49,827 bases of DNA, taken from an uncultured Lachnospiraceae bacterium (GTDB lineage Bacteria; Bacillota; Clostridia; Lachnospirales; Lachnospiraceae). Location of the stretch: the NCBI GenBank assembly GCA_947627365.1, contig CANQVT010000015.1:1-49827 (forward strand), read 5' to 3'. The translations under genes were made by a program, and so were the position numbers. Below the pieces are notes generated by a model. That model searched no databases. It was given only the letters and a program-made list of their open reading frames with translations, and had not been told where the DNA came from. This document shows positions 1 through 8,559 of this stretch, in pieces. Within the stretch, counting starts at the first letter, position 1, and the number at the start of each line of letters is the position of its first letter.

Positions 1-498
1 TCAATATCCTGCAGCGTCCCCTGCATCCTGATCTTCAGCATACATATCCTCCCAATCCACGTAATAGCACTCGTCCGGATAGCGGACTTTGACTGCCTCC
101 CAAAAATATCGGGCATACCCACAGCAGAATAACTCCTCCACGGAATAATGCTGACATTCCCGCAGTGCTTCATCCTTTTTCATCCTGTCGCTCACGCTCG
201 GCGTACCATTACAGTAAAGATTAAACGCCAGACGTACAATCTTCATGCTGCCGCTGGTCTGCCAGCCTTCATGCAGGCATCCAGGCTTGACAAAGCCTGT
301 TTTGAAATCGTAAATCCGGTCTACATGCTCCCTTGTGTCCCGGTCAATCCCAAGACAATATATAAGTGCCTTGTGGTACACGTCCTGGTATCTGCATTTC
401 TGCAGATATTCATAGTAAAACTGCTCATGCTGTCTGTTCTTAAAAGTAATTGTGCGAGATTCTTTTTTGTCTCCTGCTCTTAACGCTGTGCTCATCAT
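1..498 (-). CDS. DUF6075-like hypothetical protein
   Basis: This 165-residue soluble protein has no recognisable catalytic motif. From memory it resembles the DUF6075 family of small proteins in Lachnospiraceae, often carried by integrated or conjugative elements; features supporting this are the runs KCRYQDVYHKALIYCLG and ELFCCGYARYFWEA. The start follows a good ribosome binding site (AAGGAGAG); two ATG codons are adjacent and either may be used. The stop lies at the very first bases of the window, so the gene is complete. It is separated from tsf by about 280 bases with iterated short repeats and a strong terminator. Function is unknown; the family assignment is recollection, not a search result. 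Confidence 0.6.
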   Translation of the reverse strand: MMSTALRAGDKKESRTITFKNRQHEQFYYEYLQKCRYQDVYHKALIYCLGIDRDTREHVDRIYDFKTGFVKPGCLHEGWQTSGSMKIVRLAFNLYCNGTPSVSDRMKKDEALRECQHYSVEELFCCGYARYFWEAVKVRYPDECYYVDWEDMYAEDQDAGDAAGY

Positions 499-554
499 GT
501 CACTCTCTCCTTCACTGTTTAATTTTTAAAGGATGTTTTAAGGATTCTAGTAAT

Positions 555-621
555 TTGAGTAAACTTCGCTAAAGGTTGTAATTGCTTATTTTACTCAACT
601 AATGACTTGAGTAATACTCAA
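555..621. repeat. Four alternating TTGAGTA / TACTCAA motifs
   Basis: The heptamer TTGAGTA occurs at 555-561 and 607-613, and its complement TACTCAA at 592-598 and 615-621. The last two form the near-palindrome TTGAGTAATACTCAA. They lie just upstream of the DUF6075-like gene, which reads away from them. The arrangement looks like protein-binding sites (repressor or recombination-accessory protein), but the binding protein cannot be named. Confidence 0.45.
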
Positions 622-677
622 TTTGAAGTGATTTTAGACGATTTCCAGCGATGTTTGACGGTATTCGCTTCTACCGC

Positions 678-742
678 AAAAAAAGGCCCCGGAAACCTTA
701 TAATCACTAGGAAATATAGTGTTTATAAGGCTTCCGAAGCCT
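678..742 (-). terminator. Rho-independent terminator after tsf
   Basis: Read on the minus strand, a long hairpin (AGGC..CGGAA..CCTTATAA..CACTA pairing with TAGTG..TTATAAGG..TTCCG..GCCT) is followed directly by seven U residues (complement of 678-684). It lies 40-100 bases beyond the tsf stop, in the right orientation to end the rpsB-tsf transcript. Confidence 0.8.
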
Positions 743-780
743 GTCTAAACCAAAGGTACTATTTTGATTGAAAACTTCGC

Positions 781-1719
781 TTAAATGCCCATTTGCTTCG
801 CTACCTCAGCGGCGAAGTCTTCCTGCTTCTTCTCAATGCCCTCGCCGGTCTCCCAGCGAACGAAGCCCTTGATCGTGATCTTCGCACCGTTCGCCTTCGC
901 GACGGAATCCACGTACTGCTGCACGGACTGCTTACCGTCCTCAGCCTTCACGTATACCTGGTCGAGCAGGCAGATTTCCTTGAGCTCCTTGTTGATGCGG
1001 CCATTGATCATGCCCTCGATCACCTTCTCCGGCTTCGCGGCCTCCTTCGGATCGTTCTTGATCTGGGCCAGAAGGATCTCCTTCTCATGCGCGATGTAGT
1101 CCTCGCTGATCTCGCTTCTGTTCGTGTACTGCGGGCGGAGCGCTGCCACCTGCATCGCTACGTTCTTCGCCATCTCCTTGATGTCGTCGTTGATCACGTC
1201 GGTCACCACGTCCACCAGCACGCCGATCTTGCCGCCCATATGTGTATAGGAAGCGACGAAGCCTGCGTCCTCGGTCACTTGCGTGAATCTGCGGATGTTC
1301 ATGTTCTCGCCGATCACTGCGATCTGGCCGGCGAGCGCCTCGTTCACGGTCTTCGTGGTGTCAAATTTCCACGGCTCCGCGAGGAACGCCTCGATGTCCG
1401 CAGCGGTGGTCTCCATCGCCTGCTCCGCAACCTGGGCAACGTAGCCCTGGAATTTCTCGTTCTTCGCGACGAAGTCGGTCTCCGCGTTGACCTCTACCGC
1501 AACAGCCTTCTTGCCGTCGTCGGTCACGATCACCTTCACGAGACCCTCTGCGGCGATCCTGCCGGCCTTCTTCTGAGCCGTAGCGAGTCCTTTCTCTCTC
1601 AGAAACTCGATCGCCTTGTCCATATCGCCATCGGTCGCCGTCAGGGCCTTCTTGCAGTCCATCATGCCGGCGCCCGTCATCTCTCTCAACTCTTTCACCA
1701 TTCCTGCTGTGATTGCCAT
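781..1719 (-). CDS. tsf: Translation elongation factor Ts
   Basis: EF-Ts is the nucleotide exchange factor that regenerates EF-Tu-GTP in the cytoplasm. The 312-residue product begins MAITAGMVKELREMTGAGMM, containing the family signature TGAGMMDCKKAL and a UBA-like N-terminal domain, followed by the tandem exchange domains (the TDFVAKN motif lies near residue 80) and a C-terminal segment ending KQMGI. An ATG fifteen bases further upstream overlaps the sequence GGAGGAAAACAG, which is clearly the ribosome binding site of the chosen start, so the shorter form is preferred. It follows rpsB in the usual order and ends at a strong terminator. Length is typical for Clostridia. Confidence 0.97.
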   Translation of the reverse strand: MAITAGMVKELREMTGAGMMDCKKALTATDGDMDKAIEFLREKGLATAQKKAGRIAAEGLVKVIVTDDGKKAVAVEVNAETDFVAKNEKFQGYVAQVAEQAMETTAADIEAFLAEPWKFDTTKTVNEALAGQIAVIGENMNIRRFTQVTEDAGFVASYTHMGGKIGVLVDVVTDVINDDIKEMAKNVAMQVAALRPQYTNRSEISEDYIAHEKEILLAQIKNDPKEAAKPEKVIEGMINGRINKELKEICLLDQVYVKAEDGKQSVQQYVDSVAKANGAKITIKGFVRWETGEGIEKKQEDFAAEVAKQMGI

Positions 1720-1751
1720 TCTGTTTTCCTCCATATTTTCTTATACTCGCA

Positions 1752-1784
1752 CGAATGCAACAGGTAGTCCGCCTGCTGCATTCG
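1752..1784 (-). promoter_or_regulatory. Hairpin between rpsB and tsf
   Basis: A 13-base-pair stem (CGAATGCAGCAGG with CCTGTTGCATTCG, one G-U pair) sits in the 100-base rpsB-tsf spacer. No U tract follows on the minus strand, so it is more likely a processing, stability or partial-attenuation element setting the tsf:rpsB ratio than a full terminator. Confidence 0.55.
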
Positions 1785-1821
1785 CCGCGCTGTTATTTTC
1801 TGTTATCCGTCAAATCTCTGC

Positions 1822-2589
1822 TTACTCTGCAATCGCGTCTACCGGGGCTTCCTCCGTGTAAGCCTCTTCCTCATAATATCCTTCTGCGTCAGCCGGAACT
1901 TCCTCAGCGCCCTGCTTTGCCTCAACGATAGCGTCCGCCATCTTGGATACGATCAGCTTGACCGCGCGGATTGCGTCGTCGTTGCCCGGGATCACATAAT
2001 CCAGCTCCTCCGGATCGCAGTTTGTGTCGCAGATGCCGATCAGCGTCACGCCCAGAGCGTGAGCCTCCTGCACGCAGATATGCTCCTTCTTCGGGTCCAC
2101 TACGAAGATCGCGTCCGGGATCCTGCGCATCTCCTTGATGCCGCCCAGGTTTCTCTCCAGCTTCTCCTGCTCCTTGCGAAGCGCGATAACTTCCTTTTTC
2201 GGCAGCACGTCGAATGTACCATCCTCAGCCATGCGCTCGATGTCCTTCAGGCGCTTGATCCTGCTCTGGATCGTCTTGAAGTTCGTCAGCATGCCGCCGA
2301 GCCATCTCTCGTTCACATAGAACATGCCGCAGCGCTCAGCCTCAGTCTTGACCGCATCCTGCGCCTGCTTCTTCGTGCCGACGAAAAGAATGCTGCCGCC
2401 GTTCGCCGCGATGTCTGCAACCGCCCTGCAAGCCTCGTCCACCTTACCTACAGACTTCTGAAGGTCGATGATGTAGATGCCATTGCGCTCCGTGTAGATG
2501 TACTCTGCCATCTTCGGATTCCATCTTCTGGTCTGGTGTCCGAAATGGACGCCTGCCTCGAGTAACTGTTTCATTGAAATTACACTCAT
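1822..2589 (-). CDS. rpsB: Small ribosomal subunit protein uS2
   Basis: Ribosomal protein S2 of the 30S subunit. The 255-residue product starts [27 protein letters not shown] and contains the S2 signatures [15 protein letters not shown] near the N terminus and [12 protein letters not shown] with GICDTNCDP in the second half; an acidic C-terminal tail ([20 protein letters not shown]) extends beyond the core, as in many Clostridia. The start is preceded by AAAAGGAGAAGAGAC. It heads a two-gene operon with tsf, driven by a sigma-A-type promoter overlapping the end of the neighbouring permease gene, with a leader of about 170 bases. Confidence 0.98.
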   Translation of the reverse strand: MSVISMKQLLEAGVHFGHQTRRWNPKMAEYIYTERNGIYIIDLQKSVGKVDEACRAVADIAANGGSILFVGTKKQAQDAVKTEAERCGMFYVNERWLGGMLTNFKTIQSRIKRLKDIERMAEDGTFDVLPKKEVIALRKEQEKLERNLGGIKEMRRIPDAIFVVDPKKEHICVQEAHALGVTLIGICDTNCDPEELDYVIPGNDDAIRAVKLIVSKMADAIVEAKQGAEEVPADAEGYYEEEAYTEEAPVDAIAE

Positions 2590-2670
2590 GTCTCTTCTCC
2601 TTTTTGGTTAGATTCTTCCGCATGTCTCACACTCGCAGGGAGACCGGCCTGCCGCCGTGCATCACAGATT

Positions 2671-2693
2671 CTGAATCGCGTATCGCGAGTCAG
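2671..2693 (-). promoter_or_regulatory. Hairpin in the rpsB 5' leader
   Basis: Within the ~170-base leader of rpsB the minus strand can form CTGACTCGCG-ATA-CGCGATTCAG (one mismatch). The octamer GCGATTCC/GCGATTCA also repeats, and a second small hairpin (GCAGG/CCTGC) lies nearer the start codon. Ribosomal protein operons often carry autoregulatory leaders; whether S2 binds here is inference. Confidence 0.4.
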
Positions 2694-2768
2694 GAATCGC
2701 AGATCACGGTCACACATCGCCGACACCGTCCCCGGAGTCCACATACGTGCTTGATTTGCAGCTTTTGT

Positions 2769-2797
2769 ATTATAGCATAAGGTTCTTCGCCGCGCAA
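2769..2797 (-). promoter_or_regulatory. rpsB-tsf promoter
   Basis: On the minus strand TTGCGC (2792-2797) and TATAAT (2769-2774) are separated by exactly 17 bases. The -10 is a perfect consensus. The promoter lies just downstream of the exporter permease stop at 2807, so rpsB has its own promoter directly behind that operon. Confidence 0.8.
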
Positions 2798-2806
2798 GTC
2801 CTAAAA

Positions 2807-4066
2807 TTATTCTCTCCTCAACGCCTCAATCGGGTCGAGATTCGCCGCTTTCACGGAGGGCAGAAGCCCGAAAACGATACCGATCAGCATGGAGAACACC
2901 ACGGCGATGCCCGAGATCATCACATCGATAGACACCGCAACGCCCGAGACCTTGTTGATCACCTGCGCCATGCCGATGCCGCTCGCGACGCCGATGATAC
3001 CGCCAATGCTCGTCAACACGGCAGCCTCTGTCAGAAACTGTCCGAGGATCGATCCCTTACGGGCGCCAATCGCCTTCTTCAGGCCGATCTCATTCGTGCG
3101 CTCCGTCACAGACACAAGCATGATGTTCATGACGCCGATGCCGCCCACCAGAAGTGAAATACTTGCGATCCAGATCAGCTGACTGTTCGTGGCAGCGCTC
3201 ATATCCTGCAGCTTCTGGGCGCGCTCGAGCACATCGTCCGCCTTGTATTTGAATTCCGTCTGCGAAGAGGACACAGTCGCGTTCAGAATATCCTCCGCAC
3301 CCTTTCCGGCGTCCTCCATGTCGTCTACGCTGACTGCTTTCACGATGACATTCTCCGGCTCGTCATACTGGTACACGATTGGCCAGGAGGCCTTCGGCAT
3401 AAAGAGGTAACCGGTCGTGTCGGCATTTGCGTATGTGTAATAGTCTTCGAGGTTGTTGATATTCGGCGTAAATTTCCGACTCTGCTCTACGACGCCGACC
3501 ACCGTGAACGGCATCTTGCTGATTTCGATTGTCTTCCCGATCGGATCTTCATTGCCGAAAATATTGTCCGCGGCCGTCTGGTCCACGATCAGCACCTTGC
3601 GGAAATTTTTAAAGTCGCTCTCAATGAAGTTTCTGCCCTTGTGGATCGTATAGCCCACCGTCTCAAAATAATCGCCGTCGATGCTCCGCACGCTTGTGCT
3701 CGTCAATGCCGTATTCTTATAGAAGATGCTTTCCGAATACTGCCGTTCATTGTAGCGCGTGACGCTCTCCACCGAATCAAGCGCGCGGATCTGGTCGCAA
3801 ACCTCGTCCGTCACCTCGCGGAACCCCGCCGGCGGCTGCGACCAGGAATCGATAATGTAGGGATAACCCTGCTGATAGATCATGATCGACAGCGTGTTGT
3901 TGCCGGATCCGATCAGGTTATTCTTGATCTGCTCGTTTGTGCCCTTGATCGTCGACGCGATTGAAATAATGGAGGCGATACCGATGATGATACCGAGCAT
4001 CGTCAGGAAAGAGCGCATCTTGTGCGACCATATCCCCTGAAACGACAGTCTTATATTCTCAAGCAA
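2807..4066 (-). CDS. MacB/FtsX-type ABC transporter permease
   Basis: Permease of a type VII (mechanotransmission) ABC exporter. The 419-residue protein has an N-terminal membrane helix (about residues 17-40, MRSFLTMLGIIIGIASIISIAS), a large extracytoplasmic MacB_PCD-like domain (about 45-280), and a C-terminal FtsX domain with three helices (from SLLVGGIGVMNIMLVSVTERTNEIG to the end, EALRRE). The GIGVMNIMLVSVTER(T)xEIGxxKAIGA signature is characteristic. The start codon is TTG, preceded by GGGGGTG; no other suitable start lies before the first helix. It is the last gene of an operon with an ATPase and two adaptors. The substrate cannot be read from sequence. Confidence 0.93.
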   Translation of the reverse strand: MLENIRLSFQGIWSHKMRSFLTMLGIIIGIASIISIASTIKGTNEQIKNNLIGSGNNTLSIMIYQQGYPYIIDSWSQPPAGFREVTDEVCDQIRALDSVESVTRYNERQYSESIFYKNTALTSTSVRSIDGDYFETVGYTIHKGRNFIESDFKNFRKVLIVDQTAADNIFGNEDPIGKTIEISKMPFTVVGVVEQSRKFTPNINNLEDYYTYANADTTGYLFMPKASWPIVYQYDEPENVIVKAVSVDDMEDAGKGAEDILNATVSSSQTEFKYKADDVLERAQKLQDMSAATNSQLIWIASISLLVGGIGVMNIMLVSVTERTNEIGLKKAIGARKGSILGQFLTEAAVLTSIGGIIGVASGIGMAQVINKVSGVAVSIDVMISGIAVVFSMLIGIVFGLLPSVKAANLDPIEALRRE

Positions 4067-4117
4067 GTCTCAACACCCCCTGCTGTAACCGTTTCGTCCT
4101 TCATCCCATACCTCCCG

Positions 4118-7100
4118 CTACATAAAGGCATCCTGCAGCATATCTACGTCTTTCGTCTTCGCGCCCTCCTTGACATTCTTGCCATATGGGAACGCAATCA
4201 TGTCCTCAAGGCTGAGACCTTCCTTGATCTCCTGCGAGTAACCCGTTTTTTTGCCTATCTTAACGTACTGCTTCGTCAGCTTGTCACCGTCGCCCTTCTT
4301 GTAGACGTAGGTCCTTCCGTCCGACTCGGAACGGATAAAATAATTGTCCAGGTAAATCGCGTTGTCCTGCCCGCCGGTTCCCCCGGCAAGGTAGATTTCT
4401 GCTTCTCCCTCTTCCAGGCCTTCCGTATCCTCGATCAGCGCATAGAACGGATAGTAGGAAGCGTTTGTGTTCTCCTGCCCGTAATAGTAGGAGTCGTTGC
4501 TCCCGTCCGGGTACTCGGATACTTCCTTGATCACCGCACTGAATTCCGTTCCGTTTGTCGTCAGCATCCCCGTGATCGTATCCCCGACATTGAGCTTTTC
4601 CAGCGCAAGCTCGCTCATCGAGCCCTTCGCGTACAGCCCTGCCTCGTTCGCAACCTTTACAAAGTAATCCTCATCCGACTCTCCGTTCAGATTGCCGATG
4701 CTGACTACAGTGCCTTCCATCGTACTCTTGACGACCTTCCCGTCGATGATCCGCTGCTTCTGCCTCAGGTCAAGCTCACTCTGCCTGACGTCAAGCGAGC
4801 AGGACTTGATCTCCTGTTCCTTATCCTTAATCATCTCCGCGAGCTCGGCAGCCGTGTACATCGGCTCATCGCCGCCGTAACCGCCATAGTCATCGCCGCC
4901 ATAATCCGGGAACTCTGTCTCCGGCTCATCCTCCCAAAGCCCATACTGCCGAAACGTCTCAACAAAGGAGGGATCACTGCTCACCACAAGCTTCTGTGCT
5001 TCGCTGAGATCCAGATAACTGGCCCAGATGTCCAGAATCATATCATATCGTTCTTCCTCCGACGTATCCGGCGGCAAATTCAAAAGCTCCTGGAACATCT
5101 GCAAGACAGAGTACGCCTTCAGAGTATCCCCGATCCCCAGAAAGCCCTCCGGTGGGATTTTCTTGCCTTTCTTGTTCTCCTCCCAGGGCTGCCCGTTCTG
5201 CTCCGCCAGATCTGCCTGCTCCTTCTTCCAGCGGTTCTCCAGCTTCTTTCTCCAATTCTCGCCAAGCTGCTCATAAGTATCCAATGCCTTCTCGAGCAGG
5301 TCCTTATCGATAGCCGCAGGATTAATCGCCTCGAACAAGGATTTTGCGTATAACAAACAGAGCTCCCTGTAGCGCTCCTTAAGCTGCTTGACCTGGAATT
5401 CCTTGCCATGCTCCGTCAGGTAGTCGCTCACATTGCCAAGAAGCTGATATTTCTCCATATCGGGAACCGTCGTCTCCGACTCCTCCAGTATCTCCTCCAT
5501 AGGATTTGAGAGCCACTGCTGATAGAATACGATGGCGCTCTCCAGCTCTGTCAGGAAGTCCTTTCCCTGATCGGAATAAGTCTGCGCCGCATTCTCCGTC
5601 AAAAGCTTTTCCGCGTCCGCGAGGAACGTCGTCACATAGCTCTCAATCGCGTCCGGTGCATTCTCATATTTTGCGGTCGCCGTCACATCAAACTCCGGCA
5701 TCGTAAAGCTCGCATAGCCGCCCGCGACATCCTCAGAGGTCAGCTCAACCGTACGAGCGTCGTTTCCAGCTGTCGGTGTACCCGTCTGTCCGTTTCCGTC
5801 AGCCGTCGACGCACTCGCCTGTGCGCCTTCTCCTGAAACAGCTGCTGAGGTCGGCACAACGCTCCATCCCATAAACACAAGTGTCACATCGCTCAGATCC
5901 GCCTGCAGAGGAACCAGCCTTCCGACTTCGTGTTTCTCCGTCCTATTGCCCGGATTGATCGTGACCGTGAATTCCTTTCCCTTCGTCGGCTCGCCGCTCT
6001 GGTTATCCTCAGCGGCTGATCCACCCGAGCTTTCTCCGTTCGTCGATCCCTCGCCTGTATCCCCATTGCCTGTATCATTTCCGCCGGTCTCGCCACTCTG
6101 TCCGTCTCCGCCAGTCTCACCGCTCTGTCCGTCTCCGCCGGTCTCGCCATTCTGCCCGTCTCCGTTGGTCGCTCCGTCGCCCGTACCGTCTGCGCCGGCA
6201 GGCTCGCTTATATTCGCAGCGCCGCCCGCTGCCTCATCCTCCGCAATCGCCGACGCCATATCGCCACTCTGCGGCTCCACGTCCGGATCAAGCTGCGTCC
6301 GCACGGACACAATCGTCTCGTTCGTCTGTATTCCTTCGATTATGTAATCGTCCGGGTCATCGCTTTCTTCATTTTTTCTCGCTGGGATCGATCCGTCCAC
6401 CAAAACCTCGGTAAGCTCGTAGCCGTCCTCCAGACTTAGCCCAAATACAATCCTGCCGTTCTCTGCCATCGCAATCGAGTTTGTGACGTCCTCGCCGTTC
6501 ACTGTCGCCGCCGCCCCGTCCGACACGTCAAATGTGACCGTATTTCGGCGCACACCGTCCGCGGGCTGATCCGCGTCTGTCTGCGAATCACCGTCCTGCG
6601 GCTGCCCGCTCTCGATAGAGCCGTCCGTCTCAGCAGCTTCATCCGTCTCATCCGTTCCACTGGTCTCGCCCGTCTCATTGGCACCATCCTGACCCTGCGC
6701 CGCCTCAGCCAGCGTCTTCAGCTCCTCCAGACGATCAATATTCTCTACACTATCCCGCTGAGCCGTATCCAGCAGCTCATACGCTTCTCCGATCTGCGAA
6801 ACTGCCTCAGAAAGTGCGGACGCTTCCAGCTCCTGCGCCTCTGCGATCAGCATCTCTACATATTCAACCTGATACTCCTCCAGCGTCCTGCATCTCTTTC
6901 TAAGCGTCTCCGTCTCTTCCTTATCCAGGGCTGCCTTGACGGAATCCTTGAGTACATAAGAGCAGACTTCTCTTACCGATCCATCCTCCTGCTCTTCCTC
7001 CGTCCTCTTCTCATCCGCTAAATTTCTTCTATAATACAATACAGCCTGTTCGATTGCCTCGCCTACATCGCTTGCCTTGAGATCATCGCCGCAGGTAAGG

Positions 7101-7837
7101 AAAGTCATCTGCAGCTCGAGCACCAACGCCTCGAAGCTGAGTACACTGTTCTCGACCGTAGAAAGCTCAGAGCCTTCCTTGCTTCCGCCTACATTCTCCA
7201 CGTCGTCAACCGCTACGCCGTCCTGCCCGTCGGCGGCTTGCCCGTCGGTATCCGCTCCGTCTGAACCAGGAGCAGCCTCCAGATCCTCAGTTTCATCCGG
7301 CACGACCTCATCCGGCTCTTCCGAGTCGTCCGGCTCCTTCAATTCTTCCGATTCTTCGATCTTTTCCGATTCGCCCGATCCCATGCTTTCCTCAGCCGAC
7401 GCAGTCATTGTAAGGAAATCGCGCTCCAACGCCGCTGTCGCCGGAGTCTTTTTCAGCTTCTCCAGCTCTTTTTCCAGGCGCGTCAGCGTCAGCTCATTCG
7501 TCTGAAGCTCCAGCTGCTGCATCTCGAGTTCAAGCTCCTGGAGCGTCATGTCATAGGAAAAAAGAGGCGTGCCTTCCTTGACCTCGTCCCCGACTTCCAC
7601 GTATATCTTGTCAATTCCGTATTCTTCATTCAACTGAACGGTCTGTGCCACCTGAGACGTGACAGAACCGTAGATGGTCTGTCGCTCGTCCATCCAGGAA
7701 TAGCCCCTGACATTTGCTACAGGCACGACCTCGATCGGAGATTTCTGACTCTGTGTGGCATAGTACGCGCCATAGCCGGCGCCGCCTATCAGCGCGGCGG
7801 ACACCACGACACTGATCAACACAGTTCTCAGCTTCAT
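4118..7837 (-). CDS. Giant HlyD/MacA-type adaptor with huge hairpin insert
   Basis: A 1239-residue membrane-fusion-type adaptor. It has an N-terminal signal anchor (residues ~5-28), then the first half of a lipoyl-like domain (KIYVEVGDEVKEGTPLFSYDM, ~75-95) and a first coiled-coil helix (~98-130). The second helix (KDKEQEIKSCSLDVRQSELDLRQKQR) and the lipoyl/beta-barrel half (VVKSTMEGTVVSIG onward) appear only near residue 1010. Between lie ~880 residues: acidic Glu/Asp-rich tracts, FIVAR-like helical segments, two beta-rich repeats resembling the bacterial-repeat/InlB type (around TVTFDVSDG and FTVTINPGN..FMGW), and a Gly/Asn/Asp/Thr/Glu-rich tandem repeat of GQSGETGGD. The gene overlaps the ATPase stop by four bases (ATGA). 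Ordinary adaptors have 350-500 residues. The fold of the ends is clear; the role of the insert is unknown. Confidence 0.88.
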   Translation of the reverse strand: MKLRTVLISVVVSAALIGGAGYGAYYATQSQKSPIEVVPVANVRGYSWMDERQTIYGSVTSQVAQTVQLNEEYGIDKIYVEVGDEVKEGTPLFSYDMTLQELELEMQQLELQTNELTLTRLEKELEKLKKTPATAALERDFLTMTASAEESMGSGESEKIEESEELKEPDDSEEPDEVVPDETEDLEAAPGSDGADTDGQAADGQDGVAVDDVENVGGSKEGSELSTVENSVLSFEALVLELQMTFLTCGDDLKASDVGEAIEQAVLYYRRNLADEKRTEEEQEDGSVREVCSYVLKDSVKAALDKEETETLRKRCRTLEEYQVEYVEMLIAEAQELEASALSEAVSQIGEAYELLDTAQRDSVENIDRLEELKTLAEAAQGQDGANETGETSGTDETDEAAETDGSIESGQPQDGDSQTDADQPADGVRRNTVTFDVSDGAAATVNGEDVTNSIAMAENGRIVFGLSLEDGYELTEVLVDGSIPARKNEESDDPDDYIIEGIQTNETIVSVRTQLDPDVEPQSGDMASAIAEDEAAGGAANISEPAGADGTGDGATNGDGQNGETGGDGQSGETGGDGQSGETGGNDTGNGDTGEGSTNGESSGGSAAEDNQSGEPTKGKEFTVTINPGNRTEKHEVGRLVPLQADLSDVTLVFMGWSVVPTSAAVSGEGAQASASTADGNGQTGTPTAGNDARTVELTSEDVAGGYASFTMPEFDVTATAKYENAPDAIESYVTTFLADAEKLLTENAAQTYSDQGKDFLTELESAIVFYQQWLSNPMEEILEESETTVPDMEKYQLLGNVSDYLTEHGKEFQVKQLKERYRELCLLYAKSLFEAINPAAIDKDLLEKALDTYEQLGENWRKKLENRWKKEQADLAEQNGQPWEENKKGKKIPPEGFLGIGDTLKAYSVLQMFQELLNLPPDTSEEERYDMILDIWASYLDLSEAQKLVVSSDPSFVETFRQYGLWEDEPETEFPDYGGDDYGGYGGDEPMYTAAELAEMIKDKEQEIKSCSLDVRQSELDLRQKQRIIDGKVVKSTMEGTVVSIGNLNGESDEDYFVKVANEAGLYAKGSMSELALEKLNVGDTITGMLTTNGTEFSAVIKEVSEYPDGSNDSYYYGQENTNASYYPFYALIEDTEGLEEGEAEIYLAGGTGGQDNAIYLDNYFIRSESDGRTYVYKKGDGDKLTKQYVKIGKKTGYSQEIKEGLSLEDMIAFPYGKNVKEGAKTKDVDMLQDAFM
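6086..6172 (-). repeat. 27-bp tandem repeats coding GQSGETGGD
   Basis: About three imperfect copies of a 27-base unit encode DGQNGETGG, DGQSGETGG, DGQSGETGG, followed by degenerate Gly/Asn/Asp/Thr-rich sequence. They lie in the middle of the adaptor insert and look like a flexible, expansion-prone linker. Confidence 0.75.
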
Positions 7838-8520
7838 TGCTCGTTCTCTCCTTTCTGCTCCGCAAGCTCACCGTCAAAGATGGTAACTACCCGCTTGGCA
7901 TAACCGGCGATCCCGCTGTCATGCGTGATCATGATCACAGTAACTCCCTCGTCGTTCAGCTTCTGGAACAATTCCATGACCTGCTTGCTCGACTTGGAAT
8001 CAAGCGCGCCAGTCGGCTCATCCGCCAGCAGAATATCCGGCTTGTTTACCATCGCGCGCGCGATCGCTACCCTCTGCTTCTGTCCGCCGGACAACTGCGT
8101 CGGCTTGAATGTGACACGGTCCTCCAGACCTACGCGTATGAGCGCTTCCCTCGCCTTCGCCCGGCGCGCACGCTTGCGAACCCCCGCATAGATCAGCGGG
8201 AGCGCTACATTGTCCAGCGCCGTCATGCGCGGAAGCAGCTGAAAGTTCTGAAATACAAATCCAATGTTGTGCAGACGTACGTCTGCCAGTTGCCGTTCGT
8301 TCAATGAAAGGACATTCTTTCCCGTCAGCTCATAGCTGCCCAACGTCGGGCGATCCAGACAGCCGATGATGTTCATCAACGTAGATTTTCCGGAGCCGGA
8401 AGGTCCCATGATCGCCACATATTCTCCTTTATCCACATTCAGGCAGACATCCTTCAGTACAGGAACCGTCAGCTTGCCTTGAATGTAGTCCTTGTATATA
8501 TGCTCTAGTTTGAGGATCAA
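7834..8520 (-). CDS. MacB/LolD-type ABC transporter ATP-binding protein
   Basis: Cytoplasmic ATPase that powers the permease at 2807-4066. The 228-residue product shows Walker A GPSGSGKST (~39-47), a Q-loop FVFQNFQLLP, the signature LSGGQKQRVAIARA (~143-156), Walker B ILLADEPTGALD (~164-175) and the H-loop MITHD. The pattern SGSGKSTLMNIIGCLDRPT is typical of the LolD/MacB family. The start is TTG, supported by AGAGGAGGGG a suitable distance upstream; no ATG is better placed. It overlaps the giant adaptor by four bases, implying translational coupling, and follows the smaller adaptor by 39 bases. Confidence 0.95.
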   Translation of the reverse strand: MILKLEHIYKDYIQGKLTVPVLKDVCLNVDKGEYVAIMGPSGSGKSTLMNIIGCLDRPTLGSYELTGKNVLSLNERQLADVRLHNIGFVFQNFQLLPRMTALDNVALPLIYAGVRKRARRAKAREALIRVGLEDRVTFKPTQLSGGQKQRVAIARAMVNKPDILLADEPTGALDSKSSKQVMELFQKLNDEGVTVIMITHDSGIAGYAKRVVTIFDGELAEQKGENEQ

Positions 8521-8559
8521 AAAAACCCCTCCTCTATGTCAAATATTCATTCCCGCAAA

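Noticed and set aside
626-710. Possible C-terminal gene remnant (SDFRRFPAMFDGIRFYRK) on the plus strand before the tsf terminator
   Set aside because: Too short and without a recognisable family; part of it is the terminator hairpin.
4022-5353. Long plus-strand open frame opposite the giant adaptor
   Set aside because: Its translation is Leu/Arg/Ile-rich with no family signature and it is fully antisense to a gene with clear adaptor motifs; a GC-rich codon-bias shadow.
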